Assembly: GCA_910587555.1 (NCBI GenBank)
Contig: CAJULV010000032.1
Span: 1-43,165, forward strand
Length of the DNA: 43,165 nucleotides
Source: an uncultured Acetatifactor sp.
GTDB lineage: Bacteria > Bacillota > Clostridia > Lachnospirales > Lachnospiraceae
Direction: 5' to 3'
Both the position numbers and the translations under genes were made by a program. Shown here one piece after another: positions 25,541-35,233 of the stretch. Each line of letters starts with the position of its first letter. Position 1 is the stretch's first letter. Under the pieces are notes generated by a model. It was not told the DNA's origin. It worked only from the letters and a program-made list of their open reading frames with translations, and made no database searches.

Positions 25541-27838
25541 TCAGCGGCTCCAGCTGCTGCCCGCCTTTCCCTCTATTCTGACAGTCTCCTCCCCGCAGTG
25601 GAGTTCCACCGTCACGTCCCGGGAAAATCGCAGGCTCACTTTATCCGGTTTTCCCTCTTTCCAGGATATATCCGCCTCGATGCCGCCTCTGGCGCACAGC
25701 CCGGACACACTGCCCTCGCTCCATTCATCCGGAAGCGCCGGGAGAAGGTAAATCCGTCCCTCCCTGCTCTGCAGCAGCATCTCCGCTATTCCCGATGTAA
25801 CGCCGAAGTTGCCGTCTATCTGGAACGGCGGATGGCTGCCGAAGAAATTGGGGTAGGTGCCCGACTGGTTTTCCTCCGCCAGCCAGAGCTGACGCTTAAT
25901 CAGGCGCAGGGCCTGATTGCCCTCCCCTAAACGCGCCCAGAGATTCACCTTCCATCCCAGGCTCCATCCCGTACCCTCAAATCCCCGTGCCAGCAGGGAC
26001 TTCCTGCAGGCTTCCGCCAGTTCCGGGGTCTTTTCCGGGGTAATCAGGTTCGACGGAAACAGGCCGTACAAATGGGACAGATGCCTGTGGCCGGGTTCTG
26101 CCTCCTCCAGCTCCTCACTCCACTCCAGCAGCCTGCCGTCTGCCCCGATGCGCAGCGGCTCCAGTTTTCCCAAGGCTTCCCGGATATCTTCCTGAAATGC
26201 ATCTCCTATACCCAGAATCTCCCCGGCCTTCCGGCAATTCTCAAAAAGCTCCCGAATAATGCTCATGGTCATGGCGCCGGTCCTGCTCACCGCCACCCAC
26301 TCCCCTTCCCAGAGGAAGGAATTCTCCGGGGAGGTGGAAGGGCCGAACACAAGATACCCGTCTTCTTCCTCCAGAACCGCCAGATAGAACAATGCCGCCT
26401 CTTTCATAATCGGATAGGCCGTCTCCTCCAGGAAATCCCTGTCCAGGGTATATTCGTATTGCGTATATAAATGTTCGCACAACCATCCAGCAGACATGGG
26501 CCAGTAAGCCCAGCAACCGCAGCCTTTGCCCTTCCCTCCCACCGGATTGGCGGAACACCACAGATCGGTGTTGTGATGGGACACAAATCCCGGCGCCTGG
26601 TAATACCGCTCGGCGGTTCCCTTTCCCTTCTCGCTGATGCCCTGTATCAGCTCCACCAGCGGCCGGTTCATCTCCGCCAGATTGCAGGAGAATACCGGCC
26701 AGTAATTCATTTCCGTATTGATGTTAATGGTGTAATTGCTGCTCCAGGGCGGCAGGGTGGAATCATTCCAGATGCCCTGGAGGTTCATGGCGCGGGTTCC
26801 GGGACGGGATGCCGATATCGTCAGGTATCTGCCAAACTGAAACAGATACACGGGAAGCCACCGGTCATCCATGGTATCCCGGAAATTCCTCAGTCTGTCA
26901 AAGGCAGGAATCCCTGCATTTTCATCCTCTCCCAGATACAGGGACGTCCTGTCAAAGCAGGATGCAAAATCCCTCTCATGCTCTTCCAGCAGCGCCGCAA
27001 AGCCTTTTTCCACTGCCGCTTCCACATCCTGGCGGCAGGGTTCCTCGTAAGGCTTCCCCGCCAGCTCCGGACAGGCGTCAACGCCAGCAAAATTACTCCG
27101 AACCCCCAGGTATACAGTGGCCTCGGCTGCTCCCGATACACGGATTTCCCCGTCTCCGCCTTCCACGGTCCCGTCCGCCGCCACTACGCGAATCAGGGAA
27201 AAATACCGGATTCCTGTCTCTTCTTTTTGCTCCGAATAGGTCACGGGTTCTGCCGTCCCCAGATAATTAGGGTCCGCATGGGAGGGGCATAAGCCGCGGA
27301 TTTCCAGGCTGCCCTCCCGTCCGGAGACAGTGTATTTCAGCTGGCTGTCAAAGCGCAGCGCAAAAGACAGCCCTCCCCTTGCCGCCTGCAGCCGCATTAC
27401 AAATACCTGTGCGGGATAAGACAAGAATGTAGTCCTCGTATACTCCTGGCCGTCCGCCCGGTAGGTTACCCTGTGGACGCCGGTTCTCAGGTCCAGTTCC
27501 CGCCTGTAGCCTGTACCCTTCCCATGGTTCATTTTCAGATACATATTCCCCATGGGCATATAGCTCTGTGTGAACTCGCCTGTAAAGTTTTCCTCCAACA
27601 GCTGCTGCGCCTCCTTATAACAGTGCTTTCGGACCAGCTCCCTGGCCTTCCGGTAATACACATACCGCCCAGGCTCGTTTTTATCCTTGGGATACCCCGC
27701 CCACAGGGTATCCTCGTTGAAGCAAACCTTCTCCTGGCCTGCCCCTCCATGTACCATGGCGCCTATGCGTCCGTTTCCCAGCGGCAGTGCTTCCGTCCAC
27801 TTTTCCGCCGGTTTGTCATACCACAATTTCAGTTCCAT
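25541..27838 (-). CDS. glycoside hydrolase family 95 (alpha-L-fucosidase/galactosidase)
   Basis: A 765-residue protein covering the whole GH95 architecture. The N-terminal beta domain starts WYDKPAEKWTEALPLGNGRIGAMV. The (alpha/alpha)6 barrel has NLQGIWND, SSNYTININTEMNYWP, CWAYWPMSAGWL and the catalytic-region GPSTSPENSF. The usual function is inverting release of alpha-1,2-L-fucose, or L-galactose in some members. No signal peptide is present, so it acts on imported oligosaccharides. AGGAGG precedes the ATG, and a small hairpin (27857-27869) lies just upstream of it. Confidence 0.95.
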   Translation of the reverse strand: MELKLWYDKPAEKWTEALPLGNGRIGAMVHGGAGQEKVCFNEDTLWAGYPKDKNEPGRYVYYRKARELVRKHCYKEAQQLLEENFTGEFTQSYMPMGNMYLKMNHGKGTGYRRELDLRTGVHRVTYRADGQEYTRTTFLSYPAQVFVMRLQAARGGLSFALRFDSQLKYTVSGREGSLEIRGLCPSHADPNYLGTAEPVTYSEQKEETGIRYFSLIRVVAADGTVEGGDGEIRVSGAAEATVYLGVRSNFAGVDACPELAGKPYEEPCRQDVEAAVEKGFAALLEEHERDFASCFDRTSLYLGEDENAGIPAFDRLRNFRDTMDDRWLPVYLFQFGRYLTISASRPGTRAMNLQGIWNDSTLPPWSSNYTININTEMNYWPVFSCNLAEMNRPLVELIQGISEKGKGTAERYYQAPGFVSHHNTDLWCSANPVGGKGKGCGCWAYWPMSAGWLCEHLYTQYEYTLDRDFLEETAYPIMKEAALFYLAVLEEEDGYLVFGPSTSPENSFLWEGEWVAVSRTGAMTMSIIRELFENCRKAGEILGIGDAFQEDIREALGKLEPLRIGADGRLLEWSEELEEAEPGHRHLSHLYGLFPSNLITPEKTPELAEACRKSLLARGFEGTGWSLGWKVNLWARLGEGNQALRLIKRQLWLAEENQSGTYPNFFGSHPPFQIDGNFGVTSGIAEMLLQSREGRIYLLPALPDEWSEGSVSGLCARGGIEADISWKEGKPDKVSLRFSRDVTVELHCGEETVRIEGKAGSSWSR

Positions 27839-27953
27839 TCTGTCCTCCTAATTTAAATCGCTTCGCGATAGCATTAAGCAGAAATCATTTTTCAAAAGCA
27901 CACTGACATTTCTTAGCTGGACTATGTTAAAATACGCCTGCTTCCCTATCTCT

Positions 27954-27982
27954 TATATACTTGATTCTCCGTGGTTTTGCAA
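27954..27982 (-). promoter_or_regulatory. probable promoter of the GH95-GH3 operon
   Basis: TTGCAA, 17 bases and TATATA on the minus strand, about 115 bases before the GH95 start. The GH29 terminator lies just upstream, which makes a separate promoter likely. Confidence 0.45.
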
Positions 27983-28055
27983 GTGTTTTTTACAGCACGC
28001 ACGTGACCTCCTGCGCCGGTAAGTGAAACCGATCCATAAGGTCTGCCCTGTCTGC

Positions 28056-28086
28056 AAAAAATCTCCACCGGAATGATGGAGATTTT
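28056..28086 (-). terminator. Rho-independent terminator after the GH29 gene
   Basis: Perfect ten-base arms AAAATCTCCA (28058-28067) and TGGAGATTTT (28077-28086). On the minus strand the stem runs into six T residues. Confidence 0.82.
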
Positions 28087-28128
28087 CGTACTGCGGGTAC
28101 CGCCAATATGTTGTTTCGCATTATTTGT

Positions 28129-28239
28129 CACAACCTCCCGGCAGCCTCAGGTGCTATTTGTCACAGGCCTTCGGCAGCCGCAGGTATTATTCGGCACCGC
28201 CCTTCAGCGGCCTCAGTCGTTATTCGTCACAACCTCGCC
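28129..28239. repeat. three 33-bp tandem repeats across the 3' end of the GH29 gene
   Basis: Units at 28129-28161, 28162-28194 and 28195-28227 share the pattern CAC-N5-12-CAGCC..CAG..-TATT-GT and are followed by a 12-base partial unit. The GH29 stop codon (28213-28215) lies inside the last full unit. The rest of the gap to GH95 holds the terminator and a promoter. Confidence 0.75.
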
Positions 28240-29502
28240 ATGTCCCAGATTGTATGTAATCTCACCCTCCAGTTCCACCTTCAGAACCGTGGTCAGGGGA
28301 TGCATCTGCATCTTGTCCGCGCGGATCCACAAGGTCCCCGGGATGCCGCTCCAGGGCAGGGAACCCGTATAGCTGAAGGAAAGCTCCTCACCGGTATGGA
28401 GAACGCTGACCTTCTTCACAGGGGTCTTCACTCCCTTCACGCACAGGAACTCCGAGGGCTGGTCATACACAAAGAGGTAGATGGTCTTCTTATCTGCGGA
28501 CAGGGTGCTGCCGCCCAGGAACTGATTGTAGCTTAAGCCCTTCCCCGTCTCATAGATAGCCTCCTCATTGTCATGAATAAACTGTCCCAGATCCTCCAGT
28601 ACCTTCACCTGCCGTTCGTCCAGGGTACCATCCTCCCTGGGCCCCACATCCAGAAGCAGCTTTCCACCCAAAGTCAGGCAATCGCAGAACATACGGATTA
28701 CCTGGCGGCTGGTCTTGTAATGATTGTCGGAAGGACGGTATCCCCAGGAAGTGTTGATGGTGGTACAGAACTCCCACACACCCTCAGGCCCAATCAGCGG
28801 AATGCCCTGTTCCGGGGTCTCATAGTCGCCGTAGCCCTGGAGACGGGAATTCACGATAATGTTGGGATTCAGGGACTGGAGATATTCCTTGAATTCCTTC
28901 GCCTTCCACTGGTTGGCGCTGCGCTCCCAGTCGCCGTCAAACCACAGCAGATCCACTGTGCCGTAATTGGTCATCAGCTCTCTCATCTGGTTATTGTTGA
29001 ACTCCAGGAACTCCTGCCACTTCTCAGGATCTTCCGGTCCCCCTGCCGGGGTGGCAAATACATCCTTCAGATGGTTCTGGGGATCAGAGCCTTCCGGATA
29101 AACCGTCCTGTAGCGGGGATCGGACCAGTCGATGAGGGAGAAATAGATTCCCACCTTCATGCCTGCCTCCCTGACTGCCGCCGTATATTCCTTGATGAGG
29201 TCACGCTTCGCCGGCGTCTTCTTCACCACGCTCAAATCGGAATACTGTGTATCAAACAACGCTACACCGTCATGGTGTTTTGAAGTCAGCACCACATACT
29301 GAGCCCCTGCCCGCCTGAACAGCTCCGCCCATGCCTTCGCGTCGAATTTGGACGCCGTAAAGCCGTCGCACTGCTTCATGTAATCTTCATAGGATATGGC
29401 GCCGTTGTGGAACGACCATGACTCTGATACGTCCCCCACGGCGTAAATGCCCCAATGAATGAAGATACCCAGCTTCGCCTTTTTAAACCACTCCTGCATC
29501 AT
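28213..29502 (-). CDS. glycoside hydrolase family 29 alpha-L-fucosidase
   Basis: A 429-residue retaining alpha-L-fucosidase. It starts QEWFKKAKLGIFIHWGIYAV, has KHHDG at 75-79, and nucleophile D189 in WFDGDW (187-192). A short C-terminal beta-sandwich follows. No signal peptide, hence cytoplasmic. The ATG at 29502 is preceded by GGAGG at nine bases; a second ATG follows directly. It has its own promoter and terminator and lies between the GH38-like gene and GH95 on the same strand, so two different fucosidase families are encoded together. Confidence 0.95.
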   Translation of the reverse strand: MMQEWFKKAKLGIFIHWGIYAVGDVSESWSFHNGAISYEDYMKQCDGFTASKFDAKAWAELFRRAGAQYVVLTSKHHDGVALFDTQYSDLSVVKKTPAKRDLIKEYTAAVREAGMKVGIYFSLIDWSDPRYRTVYPEGSDPQNHLKDVFATPAGGPEDPEKWQEFLEFNNNQMRELMTNYGTVDLLWFDGDWERSANQWKAKEFKEYLQSLNPNIIVNSRLQGYGDYETPEQGIPLIGPEGVWEFCTTINTSWGYRPSDNHYKTSRQVIRMFCDCLTLGGKLLLDVGPREDGTLDERQVKVLEDLGQFIHDNEEAIYETGKGLSYNQFLGGSTLSADKKTIYLFVYDQPSEFLCVKGVKTPVKKVSVLHTGEELSFSYTGSLPWSGIPGTLWIRADKMQMHPLTTVLKVELEGEITYNLGHGEVVTNND

Positions 29503-29563
29503 AATGAAAATCCTCCTTACCTTTCTCCTGGTTGGAAATTGCCGTAAAAGTCCTGCTGCCTGA

Positions 29564-29592
29564 ACTATACCGCGGGAATGTGATTTTGTCCA
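29564..29592 (-). promoter_or_regulatory. sigma-A promoter of the GH29 gene
   Basis: TGGACA, 17 bases and TATAGT on the minus strand, each matching five of six consensus bases, about 60 bases before the start codon. Confidence 0.65.
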
Positions 29593-29704
29593 TGTATTTT
29601 CCTGCCCGATTGGCATCCGGCCGAAAAAGCCCCCATGCCCTCCCTGGCGGCAGCCCCGGGAAACCGGTTTCTATTAACCTGGGCTGGCAGGCTCCTGCCG
29701 GTAT

Positions 29705-32107
29705 TCAGCCCGTGAAAAAGCTCACCGCTTCCATGTCATTCTCCGCCAGCCTGCACAGGTTTTCCTCCAAAGTGCCCTCCCGCAGCTCCAAAGCGTAACG
29801 AAACTCCCCGAACCCGGACAGATCCATCTTGAAATTGGTCTCCCAGGTATTGTTCATAATCCAGCTGTATACGGGGCGGTGGTTGTTCTCTTCCTTATTG
29901 TCGCACAGCAGTATGGGATGATGCGCCATCTCGCCGATGTACAGCAGCGGGGTGTCAAAGGTGCTGATGAGGATGCCCTCGTTTCCGTTCTGATAAAGCA
30001 GCCCTTCGTCCGCGATATAGTATTCCATATTGCTGCCCGGGAGCTGCTCCACCCCGGGGCGCATGGCCACGCCGCCGTTGTGAATATGCAGCCCGCTGCC
30101 CGGCAGGTCCAGGGATAGGGGCAGGTAAATACTCTCGATATTCTGGCTTAAGGTTTTGGCAATGCGGTATGTGAACTCTATTCTGGGCAGCTGCCTGTAC
30201 ATCTTGATGATTACACTGCTGTAATATGTCCCTTCCAAATCGAAGACAAGCTCCGTCCTGTCAAACACGGGACCGTGGTCCAGAATCCGAATATCCTTCA
30301 ATACCCCCTGATACTGCACCGCATGCAGCCCCCTCACGTTCCGCCCCAGGCAGGCGCGCTCCGTGTAGACACCCTTTCGTATTTCCGTATTCTCATAAAC
30401 GGGGGTAAAGAATTTCTCCGGGGAACCTCCCTCCCCTCCCGCCTTCAGCATCTCGGTTCCCGACTTTTTATTGTAGAAAGAGGTTATGCCCTCGCCCACC
30501 CTCCAGGAAATCCGGAACCATCCATTCTCCAGCCCATAGGGAAGCTTGTACGTCTCGCTATCATAATCATTTACGATATCCCGCACGCTCTCCGCCCCTA
30601 CCCAGGCAGTACGGGTATAAAGCCCCTGCTCCCCGGGCGGCTTCTCCTCATAGGAAAACAGCCTCTCCCCGCCGGGCGCAAACTCCGCCAGAAAACTCAC
30701 CCGGATTCCCCTGGGATGGGAAGACAGCTGGGCTTTCACTTCTTCCCCCGTCTTTACGTCCGTCACCTTCATGTCGGTAATCCCGGCTGTCTCCACATAG
30801 AACTCCACAGGCAGCAATTCTTTCCTGCTGCTCATGGAGATAACCTTCACTTCCCCCACGTTGTTGTAATAGCGCAGAATGTCCCCCAGAAGATGGCACT
30901 GCTGGTTTTTCCGCATGACCGCCGCCTCATGGGCCTGGGAGGCGTAGCCGGTCTTGCGGATATCCAGATTCGTTACCATGGTCTCATAGGGGCTTCCCAC
31001 AGTGGCGGAATGCCCCCAGGTATGTTCCGCGTACAGAAGGGCATTGCGGGCGCCTGTCTCCGCAAGCGCCTTGTCGCGCATTCCCGTCTTCTCCTCCAGG
31101 CGGCTGCAGATATGGGAAAGGCGCAGGGCTTCCTTGTAATGCTTTACCGTGTAGGGGGTGCTGCCCACGCCGTTGCCCCACCAGTCGTTCATTGCCCCGC
31201 GATATACCGGCGCCTCCGCCGTCTTTTCCCGAATCCGCTCATAGAGTTCCTGCAGCGTCACCATATGCAGGGTTACTTCCTCCCCGAAGCGCCGGTTAAA
31301 AGCATTCACTGCAGCGATAATGGCGGTATTGGCCGGTGCATTGTCGGAGAATACGCCGCTGACGCCAGTGATATAGAAATCATAAGAATAGCCGCTCTCC
31401 TCGTATTCCCTGATGCTGCTGCGCAGCCTGGCATGGAGGGTTTCCAGGGCCGCGCCCTCCCCCGCTTTCCCGAAGTAATTTTCCGTTATGGAATTCACAT
31501 TCTTGTTAAATACGATGCCCAGGGAATTGCCCAGGTGGTAGTGTTCCCCGCTCCACACCAACAGCCGCTTCCCCTCATTGTTTTCCCAGAAAAAGGGCTT
31601 CTGGTTCTGATAGAGAGGATACATGCCATGGTGGGTATGAATATTGGTAAACAAAAATTCCACGCCGTTTTCTATCAGCACATCCCTTGCCCCCAGGGAA
31701 ATACCATTGATATCCGCATTCATGGCCGCCTTCACGGCTATTCCCCGGGTCCGAAAGATTTCCTGCATTTCCGCGGTTTTCCGATTCAGCATTTCCGCGT
31801 CCGTCAGGTCCGTGCCGTTTAAATAGGATGCGGATATGCCGATATTCCCCATTCTGACCAGCCGGAAAAAGTCAGCCTTTTCCTGTTCCGAAGCGTCTTT
31901 CAAAAACTGTTCCACACAAAAGTAAGTCTCACAGTTCCATTTGAAGCCCTTCTCCGGGCTTCCGGTTTCGTATCCCTTATTCAGAATAGATATGACATTC
32001 CGTATATTATTTACCTGATTATAGATAATCGTCTCCTGTAAATCCGTATACCCTATATCCGTGTGAGAATGGTGTACGATGTATACTGCCCTGATTTTAT
32101 TTCCCAT
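29705..32107 (-). CDS. GH38-like glycoside hydrolase (alpha-mannosidase-related)
   Basis: An 800-residue cytoplasmic protein. The start VYIVHHSHTDIGYTD gives the metal pair H15 and D17 of the GH38 HxDxG motif, with Tyr instead of Trp. MNADINGIS has D132 at the place of the catalytic Asp. A later HTWGHSATVGSPYETM replaces the classical HHDAITG. The C-terminal half is all-beta as in GH38. A related group is catalogued as DUF5054; I cannot decide between divergent GH38 and that family. AAGGG precedes the ATG at 32107. It lies 69 bases behind the UroD-like gene, at the end of the methyltransferase operon. Confidence 0.78.
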   Translation of the reverse strand: MGNKIRAVYIVHHSHTDIGYTDLQETIIYNQVNNIRNVISILNKGYETGSPEKGFKWNCETYFCVEQFLKDASEQEKADFFRLVRMGNIGISASYLNGTDLTDAEMLNRKTAEMQEIFRTRGIAVKAAMNADINGISLGARDVLIENGVEFLFTNIHTHHGMYPLYQNQKPFFWENNEGKRLLVWSGEHYHLGNSLGIVFNKNVNSITENYFGKAGEGAALETLHARLRSSIREYEESGYSYDFYITGVSGVFSDNAPANTAIIAAVNAFNRRFGEEVTLHMVTLQELYERIREKTAEAPVYRGAMNDWWGNGVGSTPYTVKHYKEALRLSHICSRLEEKTGMRDKALAETGARNALLYAEHTWGHSATVGSPYETMVTNLDIRKTGYASQAHEAAVMRKNQQCHLLGDILRYYNNVGEVKVISMSSRKELLPVEFYVETAGITDMKVTDVKTGEEVKAQLSSHPRGIRVSFLAEFAPGGERLFSYEEKPPGEQGLYTRTAWVGAESVRDIVNDYDSETYKLPYGLENGWFRISWRVGEGITSFYNKKSGTEMLKAGGEGGSPEKFFTPVYENTEIRKGVYTERACLGRNVRGLHAVQYQGVLKDIRILDHGPVFDRTELVFDLEGTYYSSVIIKMYRQLPRIEFTYRIAKTLSQNIESIYLPLSLDLPGSGLHIHNGGVAMRPGVEQLPGSNMEYYIADEGLLYQNGNEGILISTFDTPLLYIGEMAHHPILLCDNKEENNHRPVYSWIMNNTWETNFKMDLSGFGEFRYALELREGTLEENLCRLAENDMEAVSFFTG

Positions 32108-32176
32108 AATGCAGCCCTTTCTTTCCGAGGAATGACTCCTGCAGGTTATCACCGCCGCTGCCGGCATCCGGCCCGC

Positions 32177-33433
32177 CTACCAGCAGTTCACAATTTCTTC
32201 TTTGATAATGTCAACATATCTTTTCGCTTTCTTCACATCCCTATTGATGGTGTACACATCCCTCTGGGTGATTTCCATGCTGCACCCCCTTGCCGCCCGC
32301 AGGCTCTTCCTGATATGGCTCCGGAAAGCCTCCTCGTCCAGCGTCGTCCCCGTGCCCAGATAATTGGGGCTGGGTTTGCGGTGGAAGATGATTTTGCTGC
32401 CCCGGAGCCGTTCCCCCATGTATTCCTCATTGCACCATGGGGAAATGGACACCTTCCTGAGGTTCGCCAGCTTGGAGATGCAGTTATCCCACACCGGGTC
32501 CACCGGCTCGCAGCAGCCGTAGGATAGCAATCCGAAACTTTCCGAAATCTTTTTATAGCAGGGAAAAATAAATTCCTCGAACATCTCCGGGGAGATGCCC
32601 ACAGTCTCCTGGGAATCCATAAAGCCCCACACATCCCCTGTGGTATAGCTGCCCGGCGCTTTCCCCTGGGGAAGGGTATGGTTATAGCACCAGCTGCCCT
32701 GTCCCAGGAAACCGCCTCCCGTGGTGGGAAGGATCAGCCCTTCCCTTTCAAGAAGACGGTAGTACGCCAATGTATCATCGGCAATCCGTTCCATCATCTC
32801 CTTGAACAGCTCCGGATAATCATACATGGAAAACATCATGGTCTCCATGCTCATCAAATGAACCACCATCTGGGTGGGCACGGAATACAGGCAGCTTCCC
32901 TCCAGGCGCACAGGAAGGATATCCCCCAATACCTCCTCCAGGGCTGCTTTCCGCTCCAGGGAATCCTGAGGATTCACCCCGAACTGCGTCTCCCCCAGTT
33001 TATCCCAGTCCTCTTCAAGATCCTGAATCTGAGGGATGAAATGATGTCCCACGCTTGCATTGCCCGCCGCGTCCCTGGCTCCTTCTACCTTCACCGGAAG
33101 CCCGAACAGGGTAAAAAAGCTGTCATAACCCATGCCATAATAGTCCGGCGTTACCCGATCGTCGTCGAAAAGCTCCTGATTCAGGAAGTTGCCGTACAGC
33201 GTCCGCTCAATCTGCCTGGCAAACTCCCCGGAACAATGCATGCGCTCCGGCAGAATCTCCTGTTCAAAGGTACCCATCTCCAGGTGTACCAGAGGGCGCT
33301 CCCCCTGCTGTTCATTGTGGCGGTACCATTCCTCACGCCGTTTCAGATTGCATTCCTGATTGGCATAAAAGGCCTGCTTCTTTGCCAGTTCCCGCAGAAT
33401 CTGTCTCTCCTGTGTGCTTACTTCGTACTTCAT
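32177..33433 (-). CDS. divergent UroD-superfamily protein (putative corrinoid methyltransferase I)
   Basis: A 418-residue protein with the uroporphyrinogen decarboxylase fold signature, longer than HemE. It has GCCEP at 306-310, a late Cys384 and many conserved aromatic residues. True HemE arginines near the N-terminus are not evident, so porphyrin decarboxylation is unlikely. The operon holds a corrinoid protein and an MtaA-like gene, so a substrate-specific methyltransferase role is inferred. Its ATG overlaps the TGA of the MtaA-like gene (ATGA), showing translational coupling. GGGGAGGG precedes it. Confidence 0.8.
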   Translation of the reverse strand: MKYEVSTQERQILRELAKKQAFYANQECNLKRREEWYRHNEQQGERPLVHLEMGTFEQEILPERMHCSGEFARQIERTLYGNFLNQELFDDDRVTPDYYGMGYDSFFTLFGLPVKVEGARDAAGNASVGHHFIPQIQDLEEDWDKLGETQFGVNPQDSLERKAALEEVLGDILPVRLEGSCLYSVPTQMVVHLMSMETMMFSMYDYPELFKEMMERIADDTLAYYRLLEREGLILPTTGGGFLGQGSWCYNHTLPQGKAPGSYTTGDVWGFMDSQETVGISPEMFEEFIFPCYKKISESFGLLSYGCCEPVDPVWDNCISKLANLRKVSISPWCNEEYMGERLRGSKIIFHRKPSPNYLGTGTTLDEEAFRSHIRKSLRAARGCSMEITQRDVYTINRDVKKAKRYVDIIKEEIVNCW

Positions 33434-34479
33434 AAGCCCTCCCCGTAATACGCCGCCACCTCCCCGAAAAACGCATCTATGTTTTCCCATTTGGCCTTAG
33501 GCGGTATATCGCAACCAGAGGAAATTACAAAATTTCGGTATCCGCCGCAGGCTTCCAACAGCTCCCGGGTCACCTGACGGATACTCTCCGGCGTGCCGCT
33601 TCGGAACTGTCCCACCGGATCCACATTGCCCATAACCACCGTATCCTCCGGAACCAGCGGCAGCATCTCGGCCATATCAATGGCGTTTCCGAAATGAAAG
33701 GCGGCAGCCCCTGTGTCCAGAACGGACGCAATCATCTGTATGGTACAGTTCCCGCAATTGTGATAAATCACCAGAAAAGACTCGTCCTGGAGAGCCTCCA
33801 CAATCCGTTTCACATAGGGCGCCGAAAATTCCGCTGCCAGTTCCGGAGAAAGCATACCTGCCAGGGGTTCCGCAAGCATAATGCCGTCCGCCCCCACCTC
33901 CTTGTAAGCCGTTCCGTAGGCAATCAGGAATTCAGTCACCTTATCCAAAAGCGCAGCCACCATCTCCGGTTCATCGTAACAGTAATACATGATCTCCGTT
34001 ACATCCGCCAGACGGCCCGCCAGGGAATACGGACCGATCATCCCTGCAAATACCGGCCGGTCCAGGATTGCCTCCTTCGCTTTCCGGATAGCATCTATAT
34101 AGATTCCGGTGCGGTTTCCGCTGCCTGCCCCTGCCTTCGCCCCCCTTGCCCCGCCCAACGCGGGAACGGAGAGTTTCTCCACCTCCTCCGGTGTAGATAC
34201 AATGCTCCCTCTGACTGTGGGTACTTCGTCCTCGCTGACTACAACCTCTGAGCCAAAGCACTCCGCCTCCACGGATAAATCCATCAGGCTCACTGCCGCC
34301 GCCGCATCTACCCTCCGGGCAATAAGCTTCATTCCCTCCGCCTGCCTGCCGCTGTCGGAAATCAATTCCCGCACCGTGATGCCCATCAGCTGCACCGCCG
34401 GAAAAGAAAGAATGGGAAACGCCCTTTTGCGCTCCGCTGTCCTAAGCCCTTCCAGCCACTTTTTCATATTTCTGCCCAT
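33430..34479 (-). CDS. MtaA/CmuA-like methylcobamide methyltransferase (UroD superfamily)
   Basis: A 349-residue zinc-dependent methyltransferase of the MtaA/MtbA/CmuA group, which moves methyl groups between a corrinoid protein and a thiol or other acceptor. The zinc ligands H240, C242 (YHNCGNC) and C323 (SSGCDIP) are in the HxC...C arrangement of MtaA. In a non-methanogen the acceptor is not coenzyme M, so the true acceptor is unknown. A hairpin (34496-34511) overlaps the upstream edge of its ribosome binding site. It is co-transcribed with the corrinoid and DUF2284 genes. Confidence 0.88.
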   Translation of the reverse strand: MGRNMKKWLEGLRTAERKRAFPILSFPAVQLMGITVRELISDSGRQAEGMKLIARRVDAAAAVSLMDLSVEAECFGSEVVVSEDEVPTVRGSIVSTPEEVEKLSVPALGGARGAKAGAGSGNRTGIYIDAIRKAKEAILDRPVFAGMIGPYSLAGRLADVTEIMYYCYDEPEMVAALLDKVTEFLIAYGTAYKEVGADGIMLAEPLAGMLSPELAAEFSAPYVKRIVEALQDESFLVIYHNCGNCTIQMIASVLDTGAAAFHFGNAIDMAEMLPLVPEDTVVMGNVDPVGQFRSGTPESIRQVTRELLEACGGYRNFVISSGCDIPPKAKWENIDAFFGEVAAYYGEGL

Positions 34480-34623
34480 ATCATTTCGCTCCCTCTCCGG
34501 CTTGAGCCGGAAGCAAATTCTCCATCCTGTTATACCAGGAAATCATTCCCTAAACCGTCTGCGTAGTTCTTCCGCTTCTTCCTGCCGCAGGATATCACCC
34601 GTTTTTCCACAGAATACCCTGTC

Positions 34624-35199
34624 TCATTCCCTGCGGCAAAATACGGCACCGAAATATGTTACGGTATTCTGCCCGTTGGTATAACGCATCCCGGCCGCTT
34701 CTGCCAGATGCTGCACGTTCACACCATACGCTTCCAGGGAACCGATTGCCGCATCCGGAAAACGACAGGGTTCCCTCGTCCTTTTGGCACACACCTGACA
34801 TACTCTGCAGCCACCGGCCCCCAAATGCAGCAGCCTGATCCCGCCCCCCGGCTTATCCCCTTCCTTTGCAGTCTCCGTTTCCCGCAGTTTTCGGGCCAGT
34901 CCATTATGCTTTGCCCCGGCGAGCATCATACCTTCGAAATCATAGCTGTCTTCCAGTTCTTCCACCGTCTGGTAAACCATGGCCAGTTCATATGATTTCA
35001 ACTCCGCTGCCAGCGCTTCTATATTGCCGATATCCGGTGGGCACATGTAATTTTTCCCGTAATTTCCGCAGGAATCCGCTTCGCAAAGGCTCCTGAAAGA
35101 AGTGTCCACGGAGATATCCGCCACATTCACTACCTCGGCCCTGTATGCCCCCAGGCCCAGCACCTGCGCCTGCAGTTTCCCCATCAGCTCTTTCACCAT
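34624..35199 (-). CDS. DUF2284 metal-binding protein
   Basis: A 191-residue cysteine-rich protein. C39, C44 and C53 (CGNYGKNYMCPP) and a second cluster C131, C134, C137 and C145 (CRVCQVCAKR) suggest iron-sulfur or zinc binding. DUF2284 genes often sit beside corrinoid methyltransferase genes, and a role in corrinoid redox activation has been suspected but is not shown. The start at 35199 follows a G-rich Shine-Dalgarno; the upstream open frame overlaps the corrinoid gene and is rejected. Confidence 0.85.
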   Translation of the reverse strand: MVKELMGKLQAQVLGLGAYRAEVVNVADISVDTSFRSLCEADSCGNYGKNYMCPPDIGNIEALAAELKSYELAMVYQTVEELEDSYDFEGMMLAGAKHNGLARKLRETETAKEGDKPGGGIRLLHLGAGGCRVCQVCAKRTREPCRFPDAAIGSLEAYGVNVQHLAEAAGMRYTNGQNTVTYFGAVFCRRE

Positions 35200-35233
35200 G
35201 TCCCCCCTTCCCTTTATGCTGGTTTTCCGTTCC

